This document shows positions 24,893-35,976 of a DNA stretch of 64,000 nucleotides, one piece after another. The stretch is from Zoroaster sp. YZ-2022 (lineage: Eukaryota > Echinodermata > Asteroidea > Forcipulatida > Zoroasteridae): NCBI GenBank assembly GCA_029582265.1, contig CM055828.1:186001-250000 (forward strand), read 5' to 3'. The position numbers were made by a program, and so were the translations under genes. Each line of letters opens with the position of its first letter. The first letter of the stretch is position 1. The notes under the pieces are model-generated. The model saw only the letters and a program-made list of their open reading frames with translations. It did not search any database and had not been told where the DNA came from.

Positions 24893-26090
24893 AAAAAGGA
24901 CTTGTTTATTTTTTATTTTTTATTTTATTACATTTTACACTGGCTTGATCAGATTACATCAGTCAAATATAAACCAAACCCTAATAAACTACAATACACA
25001 ACAATTCATCATTTAAACAAAGCCAGTGAATGGTAAAGATAGAACAGGGTGACAGCTAACCTCTACAAGGCCATCCTACCACAAAGAAACTCATCTAAAC
25101 ATTTATATACCTCTTACACCCCCCACCCCCTCCCCGGGCCCCGTTACACCACTCAGAGGGCCGCTGAAGCAGAGTTAGACGGAAAAAGAACGAAAAGACA
25201 ACATTAAGCAACAAATTAAATACGCCGACAGAGAGAGCAACGTGGTAAAAGGACATCCATGTGCAAATATTATCTACCGAAAAACTGGAAGAAAATTCTT
25301 GTTCTGTAAAAACTGAGATGTATTTGAGATTTAAACGACGAAAGTGAAGGTATAAGATCTTGCTGCCAAGGAAGTTGATTCAGATTGGAACAATCCGCTG
25401 AAAATAAAAATATATTTATGTGATTCAGTTTTATACCTAGGAACAGTTAACATATAAGGATCAGAAGAAAGTCTAGTGGTGAGGACGGCCTTGAGTTACA
25501 TTAAAACTAACATAACGATCAATATTAAAATGTGTAATTTATAATTAAAAAATATATAAGATCACCAATTTCTTCTAAAAGACAACGGTAAAATAATCAA
25601 GACTATCCAATCGTGACTTATAGTCTTCCTCAGGGATAATGCAGGATAAATTTTTTGTAGCCCTCAGTCTTTTGAACACCTTCAATAATCTAATGTTACG
25701 TTTTTGATGTTTCCACTCCCACACAGAACTACACATATTCAAAGGTTACTTCTAATCAAAAGTAGAATAAAGTGTTTTTTGAAAGAACTCGAACAGGAGC
25801 TTCAGCCAATGTTACGTTTTTAATCAACCCTATCATCTTATTACATTTGCCAACAATTTTATTAACATGATCATTCCAAACAAAACCCGAGAGAAATCTC
25901 CATCACTGAGATCCCGGAACAGAATCAACCTGTTCGAGAGAAATGTTGTTTAATTTGTAATCCAAAATTTACAAATTTTTTACGCCTAGAGGCGGAAATA
26001 TTTGGCACTTCTGAAATATTAAAATCGCAAATCCCCCTTCTCTAACATCTAAGAATACAGGGGAATCAATATCCTTCTGTAATACCATTT
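24893..26090 (-). pseudogene. CR1/Jockey-group LINE, 3' part with A-rich tail
   Basis: The minus strand carries the post-catalytic half of a LINE reverse transcriptase. Readable blocks in order are PPLGVKNL then LDYKLNNISLEQVDSV near 25.95 kb, WNDHVNKIVGKCNKMIGLIK near 25.85 kb, a degraded xxVRSxFEY-type block near 25.75 kb, KFILHYP near 25.64 kb, EEIGDLIYF near 25.57 kb, ESHKYIYFQRIVPIWNQLPW near 25.40 kb and SLSSFKSQIHLSF near 25.33 kb. It ends in a 3' untranslated segment with a tail of AATAAA/AAAAT steps at 24.90-24.94 kb. Frameshifts and stops are frequent. The catalytic YADD region is missing, so this is a 5'-truncated, inactive insertion. The clade assignment is by motif style only. 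Confidence 0.8.
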
Positions 26091-26099
26091 AATCAGATA

Positions 26100-27260
26100 T
26101 ATTCCTTAATGGAGATTAAAGTACTTATGAATGATACATTTTGAATAATTAGACAATACAACTAATACTTGTTTGGTTGGTTTGAGAAAGAGAGGTTGTC
26201 CCTAAGCAATCGATGTAGAGTGGTCATCCATATTTGGACATACAATATTGCACATACCCCGGACCAGATTCACACTGCTGAGGTCATCACTCTTGAATGG
26301 GAATGTGACTCACCCACAATGCAAGGAATGTGCAAGGTATTTGAAATAGCTTTACTTTTGGACTTTACGTAATGTCCACTTATATTATCAAATCTAGAAA
26401 CACCAGAAATCCTCTAATATAATGTATCAATCGTTATACATCCGTGAAATTAATATATTTTCCTTATTGTAGCGTGGTGATAGTACCTCTTATAGTGTTT
26501 TCATTGGGCATGTTGATGTTGCCCTTGACACAACCCATTCACTGCCTTGCCTATATTGGATTCGTTTTGCTCTGTGCTACATACGAATTGAAATATAAGA
26601 TTCATGAAAAGTTAAGTCTTTACAATTTACAAGGGTGACCTTCTTTGAATCTTATATGAAACCAGTGAAACAACATATAACACAGAAACTTAAGAACCCA
26701 AAATAACCTGTGACGTTGATTACTTTTCACATAAGGCTTGGATGAAAAGAATGTCTTTTTTTCACAACTGGTGAACTGTTTTGCCTCTTTGCCGACTCCA
26801 GTAATCTCTGCTATGTAATGAATATTTGTTAGATCCGTAGCGCCCCATACTGTTTGAGCTGCTAATTTTATAATATACACCTGGAGATTGGACTACTCCA
26901 AATGAATAACCCAAGTCTATCAGGTGTGTCAAATACAAGCAGCATGTATGGTTTTTTGCAGTATATGGCTTGAGTTCCCTATGCTATGATGATTAAGCTT
27001 CCCCATCTCTTTGAAAAATCCGTAGTATTGAGAGATGGTTTCCCCCAGTTGTGGATTGTGTAGCAAATGATTGGCCATATTTCCTGCTAAGGACATCAAG
27101 CTTCTCCCTGATGTCGTCCCTGGGGCTAATTATGTTATGCAACACTAAGCTCCTAGATCTCAGTCGGGTCCCAGATTACAGTCTGAGAGTCCAGATCTGG
27201 CCTCCTAATAAGCGTCGGTAGTCCGCTTGTATATGGTGAAAATGTCCCAATCTAGCAGTG
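26100..27260. other. no recognisable gene
   Basis: Short frames only (plus 26169-26372, 26444-26638; minus 26620-26880). No domain or strong repeat recognised. Confidence 0.45.
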
Positions 27261-27263
27261 CTT

Positions 27264-27410
27264 CCTGCAGCTTCGACGGCACCTCATTCAAGATTAGGCT
27301 ATGCCTATTTATAGACTATGCATATGCATAAACCAATCAAGCAGCACTCTTGTTTTGTATCGAACAGACAGTATCCCCTTGCTATACTGCGTACCAACGG
27401 AAAATAAACA
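27264..27410 (+). repeat. second copy of the 24.0-kb repeat block
   Basis: Shares CACCTCATTCAAGATTAGGC, TATGCATATGCATAAACCAA, CGAACAGACAGTAT and GCTATACTGCGTACC with 23.98-24.13 kb in the same orientation, with a scatter of substitutions and indels. Confidence 0.75.
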
Positions 27411-27684
27411 ACTTAAAGACGGCTGAAATGACAAATATAATGGCTATCTAGCCTTATTAAGAGTACTGATCAAATTACACGTAGGCCATTGTTTGTGTGC
27501 ACTGTTGATGATTTTAGTGTTCTCATTTGCAGAATACATTGCTGTCTAATAATTCAAATATCATGGTGTACTGGCTAAAAAACCGGCTACAAGAAAGTTA
27601 ATCCATTTCAGTAATTATTTCTTGTGATGACTTGCTGATACGTCGCTTATGATATATTGCGGTTTACACCATTTGTAAAATGCT

Positions 27685-27752
27685 CAATTGAGTAGTAATT
27701 AGTTCTGAAAAGAACTGGAGGTAATAACTCGACATTTCGATCAGTAATGCTC
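27685..27752 (-). repeat. inverted copy of the 23.47-23.54 kb segment
   Basis: Contains AGTTCTGAAAAGAACTGGAG and CATTTCGATCAGTA, the reverse complement of the segment near 23.5 kb. It overlaps the hammerhead-like core. Confidence 0.7.
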
Positions 27753-27766
27753 TGATCGTCCTCAGG
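27731..27766 (-). ncRNA. hammerhead-ribozyme-like core
   Basis: On the minus strand the order is CTGAGGA, then a perfect 6-bp hairpin (GATCAG / CTGATC around a short loop), then GAAA. That is the CUGANGA, stem II and GAAA arrangement of the hammerhead catalytic core. A possible 4-bp stem I hairpin (GAGA/TCTC) precedes it. I could not find a clean stem III with the UH cleavage site, so activity is doubtful. Hammerhead motifs are known in Penelope-like retroelements, which fits the dispersed, inverted repeat context. The partner copy near 23.46 kb is degraded in the CTGANGA part. Confidence 0.35.
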
Positions 27767-27779
27767 AGAATGCCGAGGA

Positions 27780-29290
27780 TCTCTTGAAAATGCTGCTGTA
27801 GCAACCATTATATCTTCAACTTCTTCGCTTTATTGTACCTCTTTGGTAAACAATTTTAGATCAAAAATCTTAAAAATCTTGTTTTTACAACAAAACTAAA
27901 ATGACCCGTTTGGTTAAAGTGCTGATGAGCGGTAATCTAATTGATAATACGAGAACATAACCAACAAATCGGTATAGTCTTATTGTCTTATAGTTCAACA
28001 TCGCCTTTGTCGTTTCTCTTTCAAAAACTAACTGTATATAACTGCATATAAGACAGTTAACATATTAAATGGTTTTTAATTTTTTACGAGGTTCTTCCCT
28101 CTGTTTTATTCCCCACGATGTATGATATGCAGATCAGCGTCCCGATGTCTGCAGTTGCGATTGGCGTATATGGAATTTTCCCAGTCAGATATGGCTAGAT
28201 GGTTGGAACCAGTCCACAATCAGCGGCATTGGGGGAGTTCTGACGAAATATCTGTAAGTACATGGGTCTGACTGAACAGGGATTACACTTAAATCAATTA
28301 AATTATGAACTAACCCAAATCATAGTATGTTTTCAAGCTGTAATTCATATTATTTGTTTGACAAGTTTAATTTTGTTATGTCTTACTTTGGACAACATGT
28401 GTATAATTAGAATGCTATATCTTTGTATTTTATCGGCAGGAATTTATCGGTGGAAATATTTCATGTTCTCCAACCTGGTCTTTTAAATACTTACCGAAAT
28501 TACAGGGAATTGTATAGTGTCAATGGTCCGTTTGTTTTGTTGTTCGTTTCAGTGTTTTTTTTTTTTTTTTTTTTTTTCAATTAGCTTTGACCTCACCATT
28601 AGAATCTACAGTCGAATCACAAATCTCTATAACACCACTTATGTACAGCTGTTAACTGAAACAACCGTAACCCCACAGTCGTCACGGTCGGCCCTCTTCT
28701 AACACATGAGGGCTTTGCCGCTGTGCCGAGTAATACATGCAAACAAAATATTAATCTAGCTACAAGTGTAAACTGTGCATTACTGACAATAATCCCAGTT
28801 GTGTATATTTAAGACACCTTAAAAATATATTATTTTTTGTATACAAAAATGTAACGGACCATGGGCAATCGCTGACTGTCTGATTTCGCCCGACCTTATA
28901 CATACCTTTAAGGTATAACCATGGTGGATTATATGGTGGCGCGGTGGTAATGCAGACAAAAGCGAGCGCCCGCGTAGTTCCACACCACGAGGTTTAATAT
29001 GTCATAGATAATGGTGTACTCCCCTAACAACATCCATTGTTTTCCCACCTTTGAATAATTTCACGCTTTTATATATTAATAGCAACCAATCACCAAGCAT
29101 GCCGATCATTGCATGAGATGCCTCATCCCGATAAAACCCATTTTACAACAACAACAAAAAACCCACCAGGACTGCACCATTATGGAAGGTGTATACTGCG
29201 GTTATGAAGAATCCATTTCCCTAAAAAATCCACTGCCCGACCTAGACACTCGTTATCATTTTTAAGTTTTCATTTCATTATTGATTTCAC
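27780..29290. other. no recognisable gene; poly-T tract
   Basis: Contains a run of about 20 T near 28.55-28.58 kb. Short frames (plus 28262-28486, 28517-28702) carry no known motif. Confidence 0.45.
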
Positions 29291-29299
29291 AGGTAGAAA

Positions 29300-30612
29300 A
29301 AACAAATAAACACAAATTTACATTAAATTAACAGAAACAGAAACAAAGGTAGCACCCTGTAGGATTTAAAAAAAAAAGTAACCAAATTACTGTCGAGTTG
29401 ATCTCCTGATGCTACCACTAGGAAGTAAACAAAATATTGAATCACACAAAGAATGATAAACAATATGGCTATAGGCACACTTTGAGTATATAAAAACAAT
29501 ACTAAAATAAAAATACTAGCAAAACTTAATACCACACAGTTTGAAAGTTGAGGCATCTCCCAGCTAGGACTAATAATTTTTTCATGAATTAATAAATAAA
29601 GATAAACTATAAATAACTGTGTCTTTAACATCTGCTGGTAGCACCTCCCATAATCTTGGGAATCTATTAAAAAGAGAATGATGAGCAGCAAGACCTTGCC
29701 ATTTTGATGAGAAAATTTAACAACTTTAGTGTGTTTACGATTAACATGGATTAGGATCAATAGGAATGTCAAATTTATTATATAAACATTTAACAACAAA
29801 CACAATTGAAAGGAAACAATTCTATTCTTTAAAAGGAAGACCCAACTTGACACCTAAAGGAATATTCACCACTACTGGGAATTAATTATAAAGCCCTTTC
29901 CCAAAGGCTAAACAAAACGGGTGAAACGTCTCTGTACGTTCTCAAGCGTTTCTTGCTGGGACAGGCAGGACAGGGCACCAGACAGGCTGCATACTCAATG
30001 CCGGGTTAATTGAGCGATAAAGGAAATAAGAATTTTAGGTCCCTAGTTTTAACCATCTTACCAATAAATCCATTTAGCCTAGTGGCTTTAAGTACATTGC
30101 TAATATGGGTTTTCAGCTTAAGTCCCTAGAAATAATAACACCAAGGTATTTGTAGTTATCAACATTTTCCCAAAATGTAATCACCAATATAATTTACAGT
30201 AGTTTAAAGGTGATTTTAGAACGGGTCACAGTCATTAGCTTACATTTAGTTGGGTTTAACGCCACAATTTTAAATTACGCCAGGTGTTATATGCTGCAGG
30301 TCATTCGAGTTCACCATTATCTTGAGTTTTAATGACTCTATACAAAACAGTGTCATCTGCATATTGAATGAAGATTCGACTGAACACAAAATGGCGAGAT
30401 CAAAAGCAAAAATGTTGAAAAGTAAAGGTCCAAGAACAGATCCCTGTGGCACACCAGAATGAACTGCCGCCCAGTCAGATGATAATCCATAAACTGAACC
30501 CTTTGGAGACCTATTTGTAAGATAAGACTTCAAAACTAGTCCAACATTGAACCACAAACACCATATTTATGTAATTTGTTCAAAAGAACTTGATGACTTA
30601 CACGATCAAATA
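29300..30612 (-). pseudogene. 5'-truncated LINE (CR1/Jockey-type) reverse transcriptase
   Basis: The minus strand reads as a LINE reverse transcriptase from mid-palm to its end. Near 30.57 kb is [10 protein letters not shown] followed by SYLTNR. At 30.42-30.47 kb is [17 protein letters not shown]. The catalytic YADD codons lie at 30352-30363 in a neighbouring frame (QYADDTVLY), which shows a frameshift between the two motifs. Then come YIGDYILGK and LKLKTHISNVLKATRLNGFI (30.2-30.05 kb), IEYAACLV and a C-terminal FNRFPRLWEVLPADVK block near 29.65 kb. The 176-residue frame 29323-29853 is an out-of-frame by-product. Homology stops abruptly near 30.61 kb, the usual 5' truncation. With two frameshifts or more it is inactive. 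Confidence 0.85.
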
Positions 30613-30619
30613 CTCATCA

Positions 30620-32560
30620 ATAGGTTATTTTGTTTTGTTTTTTTGTTTTTAATTAGTCGACCCTTGAAAGTACCAATCGAAATATGTGTAGTTTCATTAA
30701 GAATATATTTTAACAATGTAGTTGTTTTAATTTATACCAAAAATCAAAGAAACCAACCCATAACCTTAGAAGTATATTTTTCTTTAATAATAAAAACTCA
30801 GATAATTTGTTTTTTAATAGTGTCAAATTGGTCATACTATTACAATGAAAACAGTTGTTTTGTTTTAGTATTATTTGTTTTACCCACGAACGTTTTATTT
30901 GTATTCGAGTTATCTATATTTGTCTATAATTAATAAGTGAACCTCAAACAGGTAAAATGTTTTGATCGTTTGATACTTCTAACGATGTTTCACCAAGAGA
31001 GGGCGTTTGGAAAATTCTGAAAACATAAAAGTTTAATGGGATGTTTTAACCTTTACCCCGTTTTTTTTTTCGTCTATGATGGCTGTCCAAAAATAGTATC
31101 GGTAATATTTCACATGGAACATTGGATTAATGATCTACAAAGTCTACAACAGAAAAACAGATTTAATTCATTGGGCGATTCTTTATATCACGTGTCCACT
31201 GTTTTATTTCCAAATTCCCAACCATGTTTACAAAACCATGCTGTATCTCATAATAGTAGGCTACAAGCACAAAAGTCGTTAATATAAAGCATGCGGCGGG
31301 CCATGTTTATTTTGTAAGTAGGTTTTGCAAACAAAACCTAATTACTTCGTTGATTTTTACCCGAAATTTCTCAAATTCCGTAAGATCACTGTTGAAGTAT
31401 ACCCAAAGCATGGTTAACTCCTTAGCCTGCTTTGAACCTTGACCCAAAACATCCTACGTAAAAGCATGGTCCCATAGGACCGCATAAATCCTAATCCCAT
31501 CTGTCAACACAAGGCCATTGGACTTCAGCTCACCGCGGCTTATCAAAGGCTATCAGTTACCACTATCTTGTGCCAGACCATCATTCCAGACATTCTGGAA
31601 CATCAGCCAGAGGGGAGACATTTTTTCCTATAACCGCTATGGTGGTACACATAATAGGGTATATTTTATGTCGATGGGGTAGATGTTATCAGAACTAAAA
31701 TAAACATCAAACCTAAAAAAGCGTCTTACATTTTGTTTTGCTTCAAAATTGTTGTTCAGGGTCAGAGGACCCCAGGCATCTGTTAAAACTATTGAGTTGG
31801 TAGTGTTCAACGCGCAACAGGGTTATAGCGCCCCTTTCACACCTACTGAAAAATTAGCGCGATGCAACCGCGGTGTTCGTATAAGTGTCACGGCGAGTCG
31901 AAGGGGTAGGGCCTACACTACTTGGTATACACACTGCGTCTCCTCTCTTCTTAAGACCAAAACCCCTGATACAACACAACAAAGTGAGCAATGAACAGTA
32001 CTGCATGTCTCAACCCTGAATTACTCTAACTAAGCAGACAAGTATGACTGCTTCATGTAAAAGACACTTATTTGTAACAACACCATGACTATTCTTCTGA
32101 AAACTTTGCTACTGAAATCACAGAATGTTATTTATCTTTGCAATGAAACTTCATCCGTTCTTACAGCTACGCTTGACATGAAAATAAAAACAAATTTACC
32201 AACAATTACTATTTCAATGACTGGCTTAATGTGGGTAACGTAATATGATTCAAAAAATAAGGAAACGACAAAACCTAAGGGGAATAGAACAACCAACGAC
32301 TAAATAATACCAACAACAAATACCACGATAAACAACTCAACATGTTTTTATGTACAAATTTTCAAATGTTCAGCATTATTACGCAATGGGATTTGAAATT
32401 TTTCCCAAAACACAATTCTGCAAAATATGAATCACTTGTATATGGTAAAATGCTACATTCTTCAATATTTTAATATTTTTAAATATTTCAATTTGTTAAT
32501 AAACTAAATAGTCAACCCCAGAAGCAATACATTGATTTAGAAACATCTATAAACACCTTA
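30620..32560. other. no recognisable gene
   Basis: AT-rich. The 128-residue plus frame 30547-30933 and 31036-31287 carry no motif I know; the first overlaps the LINE end. Nothing else assigned. Confidence 0.45.
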
Positions 32561-32564
32561 ACAA

Positions 32565-33640
32565 CATTTTATTTTTTTGCTGTTCATATTTTGTGCGAAA
32601 GTCTGAAGTTTGTGGTTTGTGTACACCACAGTTGGGGCCTGGTTGATGTATCAAGATACACCTCAAAATGTTGTAATGCTAGAATTAAGGCCAAAGCCTC
32701 CTTCTCGACAGTGGAATAATTTTGCTGATGACGATTTAGTTTGTTTTTAAATTAACAAACTGGCTTTTCCACATTTTGATCATGTTCTTGCAACAGCACT
32801 AGTATCGATCGCAAGAGTTTAAACGGCTTAATGAAGCCAGAAGTATGGAGAACTTGAGCTATCTAAAAAAAAAAATGAACTCTTCACAGTCCACATAAAC
32901 TTGTTATTTTATGTTGTTATTGTTTTTATTTATTTATTTTTAAAGCTAGTTGGTGACAGGGTCAACTGCATCAGCAAAATTGTTGCAAAATTGTTGGAAA
33001 GTATCCTGCCATGGCCCATGCCTAAAAAAACGCTAGAGTTCTTCCTTTGGCTTGGGGAAATTTACGACAGCTTTGACCTTTGTATCTACGGATTAAACTT
33101 CCCCGACCAGTGGCGGACCGTCAGGGGAGGCTGGGGGGGGGGGCAGCCGTCCCCCGGCCCGGAGGGGGGGGCCGGACCCCCCTCCCCAAAGATTTTTTAT
33201 TTTATTTTATTTTTTTTTTTTTTACATTCTGGTGGAGGGAGGTGGGGTGGGGGATGGGGGTTGGGGACCGGGCCCGAGCTGGAACTTACACAAATCAACC
33301 GGGCCCCCTTTTTTTTGAGCTCCTGAAAACATGAAGTGTAATCATGACGGGTCTCTCGGAAATCACGTGTGGTTAGGGAATGATGCCTGGGGGGCTGACC
33401 GTGCGCTCTGCCCCCGGCCCGGCGGTAACTTGTTCCGCTACTGTCCCCGACCAATTACGTGACCACGAAAGGGACTTTGCCCGCTTTACCAAGTTGACTC
33501 TGTACGAGATTTACAGGTAGTTTAGCCTCGGTAAGTCTATTGAACAATGCACATACTCTCTAAATGGCATTCCCACGAATCACTGTAAAACAACAATATC
33601 GTCTATGTATATTTCTGTATTTAACCGCAACATGACAAGA
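32565..33640 (-). pseudogene. Ty3/Gypsy pol relic split by a MITE
   Basis: On the minus strand the catalytic YIDD codons of an LTR-retrotransposon reverse transcriptase lie at 33597-33608 (context EIYIDDIVV). They are followed by an LFNRLTEAKL and LVQSQLGKA block near 33.5 kb. The coding trace is then interrupted by the element at 33108-33443 and resumes with DTKVKAVVNFPKPKEE near 33.05 kb. A degraded connection region follows, then the RNase H block NRHQQNYSTVEKEALALILA and HFEVYLD near 32.7 kb. Stops and small indels are frequent, and an A-rich insertion lies near 32.87-32.94 kb. Neither gag, integrase nor LTRs were found. The order RT then RNase H is that of Ty3/Gypsy elements. Confidence 0.8.
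33108..33443. mobile_element. 336-bp hAT-type MITE with perfect 8-bp target duplication
   Basis: The left end is CAGTGGCGGACCG and the right end in reverse complement is CAGTAGCGGAACA. The element is flanked by TCCCCGAC at 33100-33107 and again at 33444-33451, a perfect 8-bp duplication as made by hAT transposases. The interior has G- and C-runs and no coding capacity. The duplicated site lies inside the Gypsy pol relic, so this insertion is the younger event. Confidence 0.9.
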
Positions 33641-33959
33641 TTCCAGTGGTTGGCACAGAGGGTGGGGGCGTTGCTTTTTCAGTGGGGGGCCCAGGGAAAT
33701 TTTGGAATAATGAATATTATTATTTTATTTATTTATTTTTTACGGATTCTGATCCAGTAGGGGACTTCACAACGAATTAGGCTTTCGTTTAGATTGGACG
33801 TCAGGTGAACGATATCTGATCTAGCGCGACGGACCACTCGATATGTGGGCGTAATGGAAATCTCGATATGCCAGTCTAGTTACTGCCGTTTTGTCTTGAG
33901 TGCAATAGAGGGGAACAGAGGGCGCTGTTTATATGGGAAGTCTTCATCATTGATACAAG

Positions 33960-34667
33960 CATCAAATCCCCATCGTTGGGCCGGGTGATTAAGTTCCCAT
34001 CTCAAGAAGAGATTGAAAATATTGTGGATGAATTTTACAATATTGCCCGTTTCCCAGCTGTGTTTGGCGTTATAGATGGGACTCACGTGTGGATACTTGG
34101 CCCATCTCAACACGAGTGGCGGTACGTCAATATGAAGTACTACTATTCGATCAACACGCAGGTTGTCTTGGATTCGAGGGCGAGGTTCATCAATATTGTT
34201 GCGAAGTGGCCGGGGAGTACACATGACTCTATGATAATACGTGACAGTAGATTGGCCAGAAATGATGGAAGAGCGAAGAGGCAACGAAGTCGTTTTGGGG
34301 GACAGCGGCCCCTTTACGGCCATGGTTAATGACACCTTTCCCCGAACCCAGGGAAATTCAGCAACGCTACAACCGAGCGCATAAACGCACACGATGCTTA
34401 GTTGAGAGGGGAATTGGGCAGTGGAAAAGGAGATTTCACTGCCTCCATGGTCAGCTGCGGTACGCACCAAGAAAAGCATGTGAAATAATAACAGTATGTG
34501 CTATTCTCCACAACATCGCCATTGACAGAGGACTGCCCGATTTCGATGAACAGCCCATTGAAGGTCGGCCTCAGCCAGATGTTGATGAAGAAAATGTTGT
34601 AGCCTTGCCAGACCGATTTACAGGGGCGGGTGTCCAAAACCAAATTGTAAACCAACACTTCGCCTAA
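33960..34667 (+). pseudogene. PIF/Harbinger transposase (HARBI1-like), frameshifted
   Basis: Two plus frames, 33976-34329 and 34329-34667, together cover a DDE_4-type transposase core. The first holds FGVIDGTHV with the first catalytic aspartate, then YYYSINTQVVLDSRARFINI and WPGSTHDSMIIRDS. The second starts at PFPEP and holds RAHKRTRCLVERGIGQWKRR with the catalytic glutamate, then AILHNIAIDRGLPD. The join falls at the GDSGYP motif with the second aspartate (near 34.31 kb), where about 2 bases are missing, so one small deletion shifts the frame. The usual N-terminal part before the first motif is lacking and no DNA-binding partner gene was seen. A direct 13-bp word TCACAACGAATTA sits at 33767-33779 and 34944-34956 around the gene; its meaning is unclear. 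Host-gene domestication is unlikely given the frameshift. Confidence 0.88.
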
Positions 34668-34679
34668 ACATGAGAAACC

Positions 34680-35620
34680 ATCATTCACTGAGCAATTTTA
34701 TTTAACCTTATACCAGGGAACAAGGGAACAGGGGCGGGGCCTGAATCTCTTCGTCCCTGCCTTAATCTCTTTGCACCTTTAGCCCCCCCCCCTATGTGTG
34801 ACAATATTCAGCTTGACACAAAATATTAATCCATGGAAATGCCATATGGATACGTTTTCTACACTAACAACCTCCCCCCGTCTCTGATTACATCGTAACT
34901 GTGTATTTAACATTTCTCATTGAAAATGACGAAAGGGTGAACGTCACAACGAATTATTTCCCTGATGATATTGCAGCGTATCCCTCTTCAATTTGATATT
35001 GGATCCGTTGCTGAACACATTTGAACTCGAAGGACCAATTACCTGGATACCTGTCTCTGAGGCCCGCGGCGGGGATCACATCAGTCAAGATCGCGCGCAA
35101 TCATCTGATGATAAGAGCTCAATGAGTTGATAATTGATTGCTGCAAACTGTGCCCTACTCCCCGATGAGACCACCCCAATCCCATCAACCTATCCGCTAA
35201 AATGATCCGCTAGACACAATGGACCATAGCGGGGTTGCGTACCAATATGTTAATGTAAAATAAATACATATAGGCCTAGTACATACGTACTTAAATCTCC
35301 TGGCAATAACATTTTAAAATTGCCACAATTGCCAGTCATCTTTATATAATATTGTACTACACTGTTAATTCTGATACAACTGTTATAATATAATATTTCA
35401 TGTCAGCTAATGTCTTAATTTTTTTCAAATCTTGAATTGTTTGCGTTATTCGCATGATAGTTCGTTCTAACAGAAAAAAAAGAAGAAAAAAAAAACAATG
35501 TTGAATGTGAAAATCTTGCAATGCAATTTCAACAGTCACTTTCAGCTCACAAATTGAAAGCATTTTTCATTAAATGAGTGATTAGAATCAAAATGGTTTG
35601 TCTTCTGTTTGAAAACTTGA
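34680..35620. other. no recognisable gene
   Basis: Unique-looking sequence containing the right copy of TCACAACGAATTA (34944-34956) and a C-run near 34.79 kb. No coding motif. Confidence 0.45.
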
Positions 35621-35624
35621 CAAG

Positions 35625-35677
35625 ACCTCGGACTTGCGTTTCTTTTGCTGTCCTCGGACTTGCGTTTCTTTTGCTGT
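35625..35677 (+). repeat. 26-bp tandem duplication
   Basis: CCTCGGACTTGCGTTTCTTT followed by TGCTGT occurs twice in direct succession with no visible change, so the duplication is recent. Confidence 0.9.
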
Positions 35678-35688
35678 TCAGTATATAA

Positions 35689-35966
35689 AGGTTGGTGAAA
35701 TTCTTGCGTAGGGAGATAAACAATTGATTTTTAATGTTGCCACCGACGTGCATAGCACCTGTGTACCAGTGCTTTCCGAGTGTCGAGAGGTTAAGACGTC
35801 TGCACTAGTAAGCAGGAGGTCGTGGGTTCGAATCCCGCCCGAGTCGCCTGTAGTTTTTTTCACAGACACTCGGAAAGCACTGAGCATACATTGCTATACA
35901 CACGTCGGTGTAGGGCTATATTAAAAATCAATTGTTTATCTCCCGACGCAAGAATTTCACCAACCT
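35689..35966. mobile_element. fold-back element with long inverted arms and a tRNA-like centre
   Basis: The outer arms (35691-35735 and 35920-35964) match at 44 of 45 positions when one is reversed. Further inward, CACCGACGTG at 35741-35750 pairs exactly with 35901-35910, and CAGTGCTTTCCGAGTGTC at 35767-35784 pairs exactly with 35865-35882. Almost the whole 278 bp can therefore form one hairpin, whose loop of about 80 nt is tRNA-like. The structure fits a fold-back/MITE-type element. No clear target duplication was found. Confidence 0.85.
35781..35850 (+). pseudogene. tRNA-like sequence inside the fold-back element
   Basis: An A-box-like TGTCGAGAGGTTAAGACG is followed by a stem-loop CTGC...GCAG where the anticodon arm belongs, and a perfect B box with T-arm (GTGGGTTCGAATCCCGC). 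The 3' acceptor side CCGAGTC has no matching partner at the 5' end, because that end is part of the inverted arm. It is therefore not a functional tRNA, but it has an internal polymerase III promoter. The minus-strand reading of this core gives GGIRTHDLLLTSADVLTS, a peptide that turns up in many spurious invertebrate gene models. Confidence 0.75.
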
Positions 35967-35976
35967 ATAAACTTAT

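Noticed and set aside
29323..29853. 176-codon minus frame rich in hydrophobic residues, like a membrane protein
   Set aside because: The neighbouring frame of the same strand carries the conserved C-terminal LINE blocks (for example LWEVLPADVK), so this frame is an out-of-frame reading of a retrotransposon relic.
34398..34688. Minus frames across the Harbinger transposase (also 33880-34479)
   Set aside because: They are antisense to clear transposase motifs and carry no domain of their own.
35781..35850. Functional tRNA gene
   Set aside because: The acceptor stem does not pair and the 5' end belongs to the inverted arm. Only the internal promoter boxes and T arm are well kept.
35678..35887. 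Minus frame with GGIRTHDLLLTSADVLTS, seen in many predicted proteins
   Set aside because: It is the antisense translation of the tRNA-like core of the fold-back element and not a real gene.
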